Shown one piece after another: positions 11,889 to 24,200 of a stretch of DNA of 64,000 nucleotides (positions within the stretch are counted from its first letter, which is position 1; every line of letters begins with the position of its first letter). Position numbers and translations under genes: made by a program. The stretch is from Atrina japonica (taxonomy: Eukaryota > Mollusca > Bivalvia > Pterioida > Pinnidae). A model generated the notes under the pieces. The model did no database searches. It had not been told where the DNA came from and saw only the letters and a list, made by a program, of their open reading frames with translations. The stretch is taken from NCBI GenBank assembly GCA_030159075.1, contig BROG01000480.1:1-64000 (forward strand). The letters are read 5' to 3'.

Positions 11889-12160
11889 CATACCATTAAT
11901 ACATTGTACATCTTTATAACATTATATCTACTTTCTATGTCTCAGAATCTTTAGGTTTGTCAAGAGGGCTACCAGCATGGTACTTGTACATTTGTACTGT
12001 AGTAACAAAAAAAGTACACGTATATGATGCCGTAAAAGTATTTATTTTTCATTGTGAACTTTTGAAATTTAGATTCTGATTATAACCATTTTAGTTATAA
12101 AAGAAATATCCAGTACTGTACATTTACATGTAAAGTAAACAGTTCTAATTACATTTACAG
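11889..12160 (+). other. Upstream intron of RALBP1-like gene
   Basis: No exon is recognised. The stretch ends in the acceptor ctaattacatttacag that opens the first coding exon. Confidence 0.5.
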
Positions 12161-12264
12161 ATGCAGTTCATCTTAGATGAAAAAAGCATAAAGCTTTAGG
12201 GTCAAGTCAACATCAGGAGAAAAAATGAGTTATGAAAACTCTGAAGTAGAAAAGAACTATCCAG
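12161..12264 (+). CDS. RALBP1: RALBP1-like exon 1 (5' UTR plus first 13 codons)
   Basis: The exon follows acceptor atttacag. ATG at 12225 has A at -3 (gaaaaaatgag), and a TAG in the same leader shows that translation does not start further up. It encodes MSYENSEVEKNYP plus one base and ends at donor CCAG|gtatgt. The leftover G joins TG of exon 2 to give Val. Vertebrate RALBP1 has a longer N-terminus, so an alternative start in an unseen upstream exon cannot be excluded. Confidence 0.75.
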
Positions 12265-15200
12265 GTATGTTTATAAACTACAATGTACATGTATGATTAA
12301 GATTGATATAAAGAAACATAAATTTTTCAAAGTGTTCATATTCAACAGGTGTTTTAAAGTTTTATATATTTTTTCCACTGAAAACTCGAAAACTTAAAAG
12401 GCCGGTGGTGGTCTCTTCCCAGGTACATTGTAACTGCCCAGGTTCTCTCTCCCAGTATTAAAAATTGGCCACCCCCATGTAAATGAAAAATTGATGAATA
12501 TGGCTTAAACACCAATAAACTTAAAGGATAAAACAATAAACCAGTGTTTAATAAAATTCAGTATGTTTTCTAACATATGGAAAGTGCTGATAATTTTCTC
12601 AACATGGCCCCAGCTATGACCACATTCCCGAAATAAGGTGTAAGAGACTTCCAGTGGACTGATACACTTCATGACAATCAAGAAATGTTGTTGTTTAGAT
12701 ATAGTTTGACTCTCTCTGTATATGATGTTGTTGTATGGAGTTTGACTCTCTCTGTATATAATGTTGTTGTATGGAGTTTGACTCTCTCTGTATATGATGT
12801 TGTTGTATGGAGTTTGACTCTCTCTGTATATGATGTTGTTGTATGGAGTTTGACTCTCTCTGTATATGATGTTGTTGTATGGAGTTTGACTCTCTCTGTA
12901 TATGATGTTGTTGTATGGAGTTTGACTCTCTCTGTATATGATGTTGTTGTATGGAGTTTGACTCTCTCTGTATATGATGTTGTTGTATGGAGTTTGACTC
13001 TGTATATGATGTTGTTGTATGGAGTTTGACTCTCTCTGTATATGATGTTGTTGTATGGAGTTTGACTCTCTGTATATGATGTTGTTGTATGGAGTTTGAC
13101 TCTCTCTGTATATAATGTTGTTGTATGGAGTTTGACTCTCTCTGTATATAATGTTGTTGTATGGAGTTTGACTCTCTCTGTATATGATGTTGTTGTATGG
13201 AGTTTGACTCTCTCTGTATATAATGTTGTTGTATGGAGTTTGACTCTCTTTGTACTTAATGTTGTGATAATGTTGATTAAATGTACTCAAATACATTAAG
13301 TGAATATCCTCAGTGGGACACCAAACAATCACAAAACAAACATTCTATTTCATGTCTTTATCTTGACAGTGACAGAAGAGGACCATGAGAAACAAAGCAA
13401 AAAGAAAGATTTGCTGGGGAAGAAAAAAGATAACAAGAAAGGCCAAAAAGACCAAGGTTATATGAAATTTGATGAGGAAGATTCAGATGAGTCACTGATG
13501 ACATCCGAAGATGTCAAGTAAGTGTAATTAGGTCAATCACTGATGACATCAGAAGATGTCAAGTAAGTGTAATAAGGTGAATCACTAATGACTTCAGAAA
13601 ATGTCATGTGAGTGTAATTAGGTGAATCACTGATGACTTCAGAAGATGTCAGGTAAGTGTAATAAGGTGAATCACTAATGACTTCAGAAAATGTCATGTG
13701 AGTGTAATTAGGTGAATCACTGATGACTTCAGAAGATGTCAAGTAAGTGTAATAAGGTGAATCACTAATGACTTCAGAAAATGTCATGTGAGTGTAATTA
13801 GGTGAATCACTGATGACTTCAGAAGATGTCAGGTAAGTAATGAGGTGAATCACTGAAGACTTCAGAAGATGTTAAGTACATGTAATAAGGTGAATCACTG
13901 ATGACTTCAGAAGATGTTAAGTGAGTGTAATAAGGTGAATCACTGATGACTTCAGAAGATGTCAAGTTTGTGTGATAATTTTCTTACACTCAAATTCCCA
14001 ATCTTGTCCTCTTAAGTTTTATCTTGCCCGAAGTGTAAATTGGAAATTATTTTTGACATTTTCAGGGACAGAAAGGGCTGGAGGTCACCTGGTTTTAAAT
14101 CTGTTATCCTTTTGATAAACTTATCATGTGATTTCTTTATTTATTTTTTTCTTCTCAATATCTTCTCCATTGATGGAGAATTTCATGGACAGTGGACCCT
14201 CTTCAAAACACAAAGTTAAAAAATACAGTCAAACATGTCTATAAAAGCCACTCAAGAGAACAGGCAAAAGTAGCTGTTATAGACAGGTGGCCTTTATAAA
14301 GAGATTTATTCATTATAAAAAAAAACTTAACAAAGGTTCTCTTTGAATGGCTTTAATTATAGGCAGGTGCCCTATATAGACGTGACATGTAATGCAAGTT
14401 TGACTGTATTCAGAAAAATGCCTGAGTCATTTGTTATCAGGCAGATATCCTCATACATGTACACACATAATGGAAGATTTTACTCTACTTTCAGAAGTCC
14501 TAAAGCAAAGAAAGCCAAAGCCTTTAGATTTTCAGCGAAGAAGTCAAAAGAAAAAGTAAGAACAATCTGCACCATGTATGGTACAGTTTTATATAGACAA
14601 AATATAATTGTTATATTCCTAGAACATGTCATGTCATTATGATTCCTGTAAATCATATAACAGGCATAATGTAGACCTGGAAATTATTGCCCCAGTTTAA
14701 TTTTCACTAGTTTTGCCCTTTAAAGATAGGGCGGATTTAAGATAAAGGCAAAAATTTCAAGCATAATTTGAAGCATAACTCTGATATCCAGCTAAAATCT
14801 AACAGGTGATCATTCAAACAAGAGCCGGCCTGGCTCTGTCGGTAGCGCGCTCGACTCTGGATCGTGAGGTCATGAGTTTGAGTCCCGCCGGCGACAGGTT
14901 GGTTTCCTGTCTTTCGGATGAGACAGTAAAAACTGAGGTCCCGTGTCACAGTAGGTGTCGGCACGTTAAAGAACCCTCACTGCTCAATGGCCGTAAGTGC
15001 CAAGCATAGGCCAAAATTTGAAGCCCTTCACCGGCATTTGGTGACGTCTCCATATGAGTGAAATATTCTTGAGTGGGACGTTAAACAACAATAAACAAAC
15101 AAACAAACAAACAATCATTCAAACAACTCAGTGATTAGTCACAGACTGGTGAACTTACAATTCATCATGTTTGTTGAAGATCATCCATACCTGATACTAT

Positions 15201-18200
15201 CGTATATGTGGACATTTTTGCCCCTGGTTATATTTTGCCCTTTTACGTCAGAAAAAATATTCACCCAGTCTTAAATTTGCCTGAAATCACCATAAACTTA
15301 TGGATGGCATGAATGTCCATGCATCAGTTAATTAGATTGAAAATTTCGATTTCATTATAAATTCAACCTCATCTAAGGCCGAAAATGGCGAAAATTAAAT
15401 GGGAGTGAAAGATTCAGGTAAATCTTATTAGAATCAATGTGGAGTTAAAAATAACTCTTAACACAGATATATCTTCCTTATTTCACATCTGATTACATTT
15501 CTCAGTCAGCTGGTTTTTCACTGAAAAGACATTTAGGGAACTCGATAAATCTTGAGTATTCCAAATTGAACTATATCCAGAATTCGGTTTGAAATTTTCC
15601 AATTTTGCACTTGAAAAAGCGAAATTTTCAAAATTGATTTAAGGGCATATCTAAAATGGGGTGAATTTGTATGTATAATGTCCTATAGGAAGAAAAGAAA
15701 GAAAAAGAAGTGAAGAAAGAAGAAAAGGAAAAAGAGAAAAAGAAAGATAAAGATGACAAGGAGGGCAAAAAATTGAAAATCAAAACAAAGAAGAAATCCA
15801 AAGCTGTCCCAGAGCCAGCAATTATCCCAGAGAAAAGTAAATGTCTTTGAATTATTTCAGGGATTTTCCTACCTCCTAAATTTGGGGTACAGGCTCCAAA
15901 AAAAGAAATGGGAATATATACAACTTTTTTACTAGAACAGAAAAATTTAATTTGGGACTTTTGTTTGAAAATACTTGTACTTTATTTTGAAACCATAATT
16001 GAAAATGTTTTTGCATATATATTGAGAAAATATAAGTCATTTTTTAATTGGTATGGGTGTTTTAATTGAACCTAAAAATGGCCTAGTTGGAAAATCTTCA
16101 TTATGGGGAATATCTCATACAATTAACAGGAATTCTTGGTTTAAATGATTTTGCAGTTCGCGTTCTTATGCAATATACGGGAATATGCAATTATCAGATA
16201 TGCAAATAAGTTGACTTGACTGTAATATATATCATGTGAGGCACATATTTGTTGTAGAACCTGTCTTGACAAACCACCCCTCTCGCCACTAAAATGTGGT
16301 CTCTCAAGACAGGTGGTTTCCATGTGAGGTTTAATCTAAAACCCCTGTCACACCAGGGCTGTGTCCTCAGGGTGATCCCGCAACATCCATGAAAAATGCT
16401 AGTGCATTATCAGCCAGCACAAAGTAATGAGCATGGTTGTCATGATGAGCGAAGAAGCAACTGATGAACGGTGCTTGATTCTCTTTGTTTTTATACCCAC
16501 TGATGAACGGTGCTTGATTCTCTTTGTTTTTATAGTAGGAAAGAACTCATGTGCACGCAGTCAGCTCACTGTGCATGCCGTGAACGAGAAGTGACAACTC
16601 CTAGCACACCCTGAACACTCCGTGGGAGCTCAGTTAATCGCCATTTGTAACTCCGTGGGAATGCATTAGCACACCTCAGGAGCTCTGTAGATATGCCTCG
16701 GTTGTCATCAGGATGCCGTGACATTTTCATCTTGTGAAAAATTCTAATAAAACTGCACAATTTTTCTGAATTCTCCAGTGATCCCACAGCAATTCCAGAA
16801 ATTTAACAGTGCCGTGATAACTCTGGGAACACAACCTGGTGTGACACAGCTTTATAGGATTAATTGACAAAGGGGTTTTTAGAATGTGGTCTCCAAACAC
16901 AGGGGGTCTTTCAAGACAGGTTTTACTGTACACATTTTTAATCTGTCTACTTAAGTGTAGGATAAAATAAGCAATTTAGTGGGCCGTTGGAAAGCTCTCA
17001 GACTGGACAATCAGACTCTTACCAATCGGGTTGAGATTTAACTGTCCTTTCAGCTCACCCAAGTAACTTGTCAACCCCTGTGGCCATGTTTAGACTCGCC
17101 CAAGTCAATAAATAGAATGGTCTACTGTCCTTTTTTTAGGAGTGGACAAGTTAAATTAACAATTCTCATTTCAAATGATGCACTCCTGAATTAGGACAGT
17201 GGACTTTACCATTCTTTGAAATGGTTGAGACCAAATGAGGCTTTAGGGGTCGATAAGTCAAACTGTATACAAAGTTTACTATCACCAACTGTGTCTGTTT
17301 TGACAAAGATGGGTATGAATCTAAATCCCTGGTAACAAAATCTGCATCTTCAGTGGAACATTGTGTAATCCCTTTTGGATCTCTTAGTGTCTGTCATCAG
17401 TAAATTTCTGCCTTGTATTCAACTTTTTGTTTCAAATTTCACTTGACATGAAGTTAAAGATTTTCTGCCAGTGTAAACAATTATCTACAATTTTCCAGCT
17501 GAAGAGGAGAAGCCAATTTTCGGAGTCCCCCTATTCCTGGCAGTTGAGCGGAACCCTAGTCATGATGGTATACAGTTGCCACGTTTGTTCCGAGAATGTA
17601 TAGATTACATTGAAGAGCATGGTATGTATTTCTGTTTCAATTCTTTGTTGTTAACATCATGTCTTTATATCTCTAGCAAGCCTTAGTTTTAGACCCCGCC
17701 TTTCTAAAAATGGGGATATATAGGATTCACAGTGACCGAGTTTGATACTGTGCCATACGTGTGACAAACCTAGAGAGTGTGATGTGTCACAGAAGGCTCT
17801 TGTAGTGTGTTGAGTCCTACATGAATGAGTTATTGAAACACCTTGCTTTCTCTCACCCTTTGTCAGCTTAGGTAAGACCTTCACTGAATCCTAAAGTGAT
17901 TATTCTGAGAGTTTACAAATTTACCTGTAGACAGCACTGGTAAGAGCATTTGTGGTAAATGAAAGTGATTATTTTGGAAAGTTTACAAATTTACCTGTAG
18001 TTAGGACAGATAAGTATGGTGGCATATTTCTGCCAAACCAGAAGACTCATGGAGAAAATATGCAAGTGTCAAGAGCATGTGCGTGCTTAACTATACTGCT
18101 TTGGACCAAGAGCGCAGGTGTCGACATGTTTCTTTCGGTTTCCAGATTAAATGTCGACATCTTCTGGTTTCTATGTCCACATAAATAACCGAAAAGTAGA

Positions 18201-21200
18201 TGTCACATCCGAGCATAAACACGATATAAAGCCGAGTTTCTAACTTGCTAGATAATTATCTTGTCATTATCATCTTGGCAAGTTGAATTAATAAGTTGAC
18301 ATCTTTTTCCACAATGTCGACATCTTCTCATATTATGTCGACATAATCACAAAGTTATGTCGACATCATTACGTCGTAAGTCAGCAACTCGATAGCAGAA
18401 ATATGCCACCATAGGTAAGACCTTCACTGAAACCTAAACTGATTATTCTGGAAAGTTTACAAATTTACCTCTAGTCACCACAGGTAAGAGCTTTGCAGAA
18501 ATCGTAACTGATTATTCTGGGAAGATTACAAATTTACCTGTAGTTAGGACAGGTAAGAACTTTGCAGAAACCTAAACTGATTATTCTGGGAAGATTACAG
18601 ATTTACCTGGAATCATGTTAAGTAAGAACTTGGCTAAAACCTGTAAACAGACTACCTTATTCTGGGAAGTTTATAAGTTTACTTGCTGATGTCAGTCATT
18701 CTTTTCATGATTTCCATAAAGAAGCTGAAATGTTGAAATTGGCAGTAAACAAACCATCAAAATTATCACTGGTGTAATTATAGGTCTGACTTGTGAAGGG
18801 ATATACAGAATTTCCGGAGTCAAATCCAAGATACAGTTCCTGAAGGACAGTTACAACCGGGGACATCCTGTGTACTTAGAAGAACATGAACCAAACATAA
18901 TAGCCAGTCTGCTGAAGCAGTTCCTGAGGGAACTACCAGAACCTGTCTTGACCAAATTCCTCATGGCAAGGTTTGAGGAGGCTTCAGGTATTGTTAATAT
19001 GTGTTGTTTGATATTTGTGTTGTGATGGTTTATAGAAATGATATTTCGAAATGTTTTAGGTGTACTAGTACACAGACTTTGTTTTATAATTTTCAGCTCA
19101 CCTGAGGGTGACATAAGGACTCAAATGCCTTTTCTGATCAGGAGTTGTCCAATAAAGCTGTGTTTTCCAAATTTTTTTATTTCATTTTTTACTACTTCAA
19201 TTGATGTAAAATAACAAATAGCAGATATACACAGGCATAAAATTTCTTCTTTTCCTTTATATTATGTGAAAATAAGGTCAGGACGAGTGTCATATGCATA
19301 TACAAATAGTTTTGTTAGTTTGTTTATTGTTGTTTAACGTGCCACTCAAGAGTTTTCTTGTTGAAGAAATTTTTTGGAAAAAAAACACAGCTTATCTCCC
19401 TTTAATTTTATCCTTGTGAATATTTTATGCAAATTGATAAATATTGTTTCAATGTTATGATAATTGGGTCCTCAAATATAACACACAGGTATCCTAGGCC
19501 GGCTTACTCAAAATTTAAGTCTGAGAAATTTGCCCAACTTCAGCTATGTGAGTCAAGTTCAGAATATTATCAGACTTAATGTTTTAAGAAATAGAACCCA
19601 AATCTACCGGTCTGAGTTGTTAGAACTTTCAACTTTCAACTTTCACCTCCAGCTGGTTAGTGATGGTTGACCACTTTAGTCCTCTCAGTGGTTACACGGT
19701 CATTTTTTCATTTTCTCAAGTTCTCAGCAAAACAGTCTTTTTTCTCCCAAAATTAAGTATATTTCCCCAGTTTGCAGAAACCGTAAACATCTTAAAGTTT
19801 TGACATTTCCCCAATGAAAAAAAACACTACTATGTGTGTATTTTGCTACATAAACAAAAAAGAACAATCGTAAAATAACACAAATGAAGTGATTGATTTA
19901 AAGTCTTAATGTACATTTACAGTGGTTAGAGGGGAAATGGCGAGAGTTGAAGCTTTCAAGAGACTGATTAATGAGTTACCAATCAGTAATAGATTACTGT
20001 TGTCATGGATGATAGTCCATATGACACATGTCATAGAGAGGGTAAGTCATATGATGCATGTCATAGAGAGGGTAAGTCCATATGATGCATGTCATAGAGA
20101 GGGTAAGTCTGTATAACTCATGTCATAGAGAGGGTAAGTCCATATGATGCATGTCATAGAGAGGATAAGTCCATATAACTCATGTCATAGAGAGGGTAAG
20201 TCCATATGATGCATGTCATAGAGAGGATAAGTCCATATAACTCATGTCATAGAGAGGGTAAGTCTGTATAACTCATGTTATAGAGATTGTAGGTCCATAT
20301 GACTCATGTCATAGAGCTTGTAAGTCTGTATAACTCATGTCATAGAGAGGATAAGTGTATAACTCGTGTCATAGAGAGGGTAAGTCTAAATAACTCATGT
20401 CATAGAGAGGATAAGTCCATATAGCTCATGTCATAGATATTGTAGGTCCATATGACTCATGTCATAGAGCTTGTAAGTCTGTATAGCTCATGTCATAGAG
20501 AGGATAAGTCCATATAACTCATGTCATAGAGGGCGTAAGTCCATGGTAAGTCTATATGATTAGTGTCATATAAACTACAAGTTGATATGGTTCATATCAT
20601 GGACAGGGTTAGTGTATTGTATAACTGTCAGAGATTTTAAGTCTATATGACTCAAGTCATAGAGTGGGTAAGTCTAAATGACTTGTATCATAAAATGCTA
20701 AGTTCATATAACTTCTAACAGAAAAAAATTAAGAAAAATATTTTTATCTAAATGTGTCTTACTTTGATATATAGATTGTAATTTGTTTAAACCGGCCTTT
20801 GTTGAATCCTGCTTTTCATAAATATTGCCGAAATTATTTGGGCCGGTATTTTCTTTCTTATTTATTAATCTGTTAACTCTGTGTAATACAGATTTCACCT
20901 GTTCTGAAAACCAGACGTGTTTTGAGATTGTGTGTATTACAATTAATGCATTAATTATCTGTCTAATCAGGATCAAATACCATGACCAGTCGAAATGAAA
21001 AAAAAACTACCTTAGGTAATCTCATGTTCACACTCTTATTTTTGGGCATGTATAATATGTATCAGTCGAGTGCGTGGGGTGTCACACGATATTTTTACCC
21101 AAGTTTAAATAGTTATCTCGCATTACAAATAAGGACATTGACAATGTCAGTGAAATGGAGGAATTGCTAGAGACAGGGGAAAACATATTCTGGTGATTGG

Positions 21201-24200
21201 GACAGGGCTACCAGTGCAACCCTTGACATAATTGTTCTGAGCTACTCGGACGTTAACGACATTTTGAAAAAGCTGTACACCTACGCTGTATACAAGGACA
21301 ATTGCTATTAATACCACCATTTATTCATTGGAAACAAATGACTTTTTTTTTTAAGACAAATCACATAAGAAGAAACAAGTTTATGTAATTTTGTATATTG
21401 TATTTACATGTTGTTAACATCTGAGTACGTTACATCCAAGTATGTAGCTCAGAGTCTGAATATATACCTATCTAGTGAAATGTGTGGCCTGTGACGATGT
21501 GTAAATAATAAAACTATTTGCTGATCATTTTTCTAATTCTTGTCGTTGATTTCATTTATTTATGATGGTTTATGATAAGTATTTAAACTGAAACAAAAAA
21601 GTAAACCTATCCATCTAGATTTAATTTTGTACAACATTAAAGCCATCACCAGCAATAGTGATAAGAAATCAAGGGTAAAAGTTTGTGTTTTGAACTATCC
21701 GAATTTTGTCAAAACCGGACAAATCCACCAGTCACATTTGTGTACGGTTTAGACAGAGTATACTGTATATGCAGGATTTAGAAATAACAAATTTATTTAA
21801 TTGATAAACCTTTATATTTCACTACCAAAAAATGTAATAAAATGTTATATCTATGTCTGAAGATGTTTTACTAAATGCTGGTAGAAAAAGGTGAATTTAT
21901 ATCGCTTGGTGAATTTTATCTCAAAAGGAGGAAGTAAATAAGATGAATCTAAAAAATATTGTATCGCATATTACATTGTATTGTCTTATGTATTGAAAGT
22001 AGGTTTATAAAATGAAATTACTGACTTTGACAAAGGTCATTATGAGGATTTATTTACCTGTAAATTTAGTTGTTATCAGGAATTATTAACCTGCCAGAAT
22101 TCAATATTCACTAAGCCTGTCAGCAATGCACATGTAATTATGCATTACTAAAGTCTTTAGGGCCTCTGTGGCCAGGTGGTTAGAGCATCTTTTCAGGTCA
22201 GTGCATGTTCGAGCCCAGCTGGAACCTAAGCTGATTTTTGTGAGAAAGTTTGCCAGTTTACTTGAGGAAAGTCAGTGCTCTCTCCCTGAGGACATTGTAA
22301 CCGGGTTCTCTCCTCCACCATTAAATACTGCTCGCCACAATCTAACTGAAAAAATTGTAGAGTGTGGCATTAAACAGTATTCAAATTTAAAAATCAAACC
22401 AAAGGTCTTTAAATATTACAAACATAAATCTGATATCTACCTATATCAAAGTCTGTAACTAATTGTTTTATTACCATAGAAACATTTTGGCTAATATCAA
22501 TAGAGAGAATGGGCTGTTTTTAGTTATTTAAATAAGTTTACACTTTACCACACAATATGTTGACAGGAGAAAGAGAACAAGATGAGCCTACAGAATGTGT
22601 CTATCGTCCTTAGTCCCACTATGCAGATCAGTCACAGAGTGCTCAACGTACTCTTCTCATCAGCAAGCAAACTCTTTAGGGATGTGGAGATAAAAAAGTG
22701 AGATAATGCTTTAATTTTATCCTTTCTCCATTTCCCACTCTCTTTCTGTGTTTCCCATTTTATTTGTTTACATGTTTCTTTCTCCCTTCTCTCCAAAACT
22801 GTCTCACTTTTTGATTTCTTGTCTTTTCTCACTTTTTCTCACTCTGTCTCTTTTTATGTGTGTCTACTTGTCTATCTTTCTTTATTTATCTCTGTCTCTC
22901 AATCTGTATCTCTCTTTATCTCTTTCAGTCTGTCTTTCTGTGTCTCTCTATGGCTGCCTTTGTCTCTTTGTCTGTCCGTTTGTCTCTCTCTGTCTCTCAT
23001 AGTTACAGAATTTTACCCAATGATATCGGAATCGAGAGCCATAATATTAATTTGTTAGTATAAGATTCTTTTGCCACTATTTTAATCTGTTTAATTTTTA
23101 TCATTTATTTATTTATCTTAACTGGATATATATTACAAATTTCTTTCGTGTTTAGGTATAAACCGCCAATAAAACCAACAACATCCCGCTGGTCATTGGA
23201 GCTACCAGATAAACCAGCACAGATCGAAGAAGAGCTGTTTAAACAAGAATCACTTCTAAATGCTCTCCACGCTGAACTTAACTCAGGTGTGATGGACCAG
23301 GAAAAGGCAGAGCAACTCTGGGAAGTTCAGAGGATTGTCACACAGTTAAAGAGAAAGGTATAGGTCTACTGACCATTTGACCATTAGCCACTTTATGCGA
23401 ATGCAAAAGTTACTTGTCCAAAAATCAAGTGTTACATTTGTTTTGTGTCGGACAAGTGAGAAATAATATTTACTCATCCAACTGCAAAATGGACTTGTTC
23501 AGACAATCAGACAATGTGATTGTTGAGTCTTGTGTATATATATGTGTGTGTGTGTGTATACATGTGTATAGGTGTATGTATGTGTACATATGTATGTATG
23601 TGTGTGTACAGGTGTATAGGTGTGTGTACATATGTATGGATGTGTCTACATATGTAAATGTGTATGTGTACATATGTATGGATGTATGTATGTGTGTGTA
23701 CATGTGTATGTGTGTGTACTTATGTATGGATGTATATATGTGTGTGTACATGTGTAAATGTGTATGTGTGTGTACATATGTATGGATGTATGTATGCCTG
23801 TTTTTGTGTTTGTGTGTGTTTTGTTCCACATTTTGAATATTTTCAACTTCCTCTGAAGTATTTAGGATTTTCTTCAAATTTGATATTTGATTTCTCTATG
23901 ATGATCATAATAAAAGTAACAAATATTGTGAACTCTTTGCCCAGTTTGTCAGGCTTTTTGCAGATAGGTCCAGGATTCAGATAAAAAGGCCCTTTGCCTC
24001 TTGTACTGTATTGTTATCAATTTTCCTACTAGTGAAAATTTTTGTGTCCCCTCTGGTTGTTTGTTGAGTCAATTTAATCCTGATTATCCTGCATTTGTAA
24101 ATGTCCACATCCTGATCTCCCTATATGTGATGTGGACTGTTCTATATTCAGTTGGCAACTGCTGCTCAAAGATCTATGCTAAAATTTCCATAGCATTTCC

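Noticed and set aside
12505..13332. 275-codon minus-strand frame
   Set aside because: Runs through the 36-bp array in RALBP1 intron 1; it is repetitive and antisense, with opposing frames open as well.
3430..13975. CRISPR-like interpretation of the repeat arrays
   Set aside because: The copies are contiguous or drifting tandem units with no constant repeat and unique spacer pattern, and the genome is eukaryotic.
20704..20976. 90-codon minus-strand frame in intron 7
   Set aside because: Antisense to the gene, AT-rich, no motif, no splice or promoter signals seen.
22168..22458. 96-codon frame starting MARWLEHLF
   Set aside because: Lies on a SINE B copy; similar shadow frames occur on the other SINE copies (43738, 44355, 45408, 63363).
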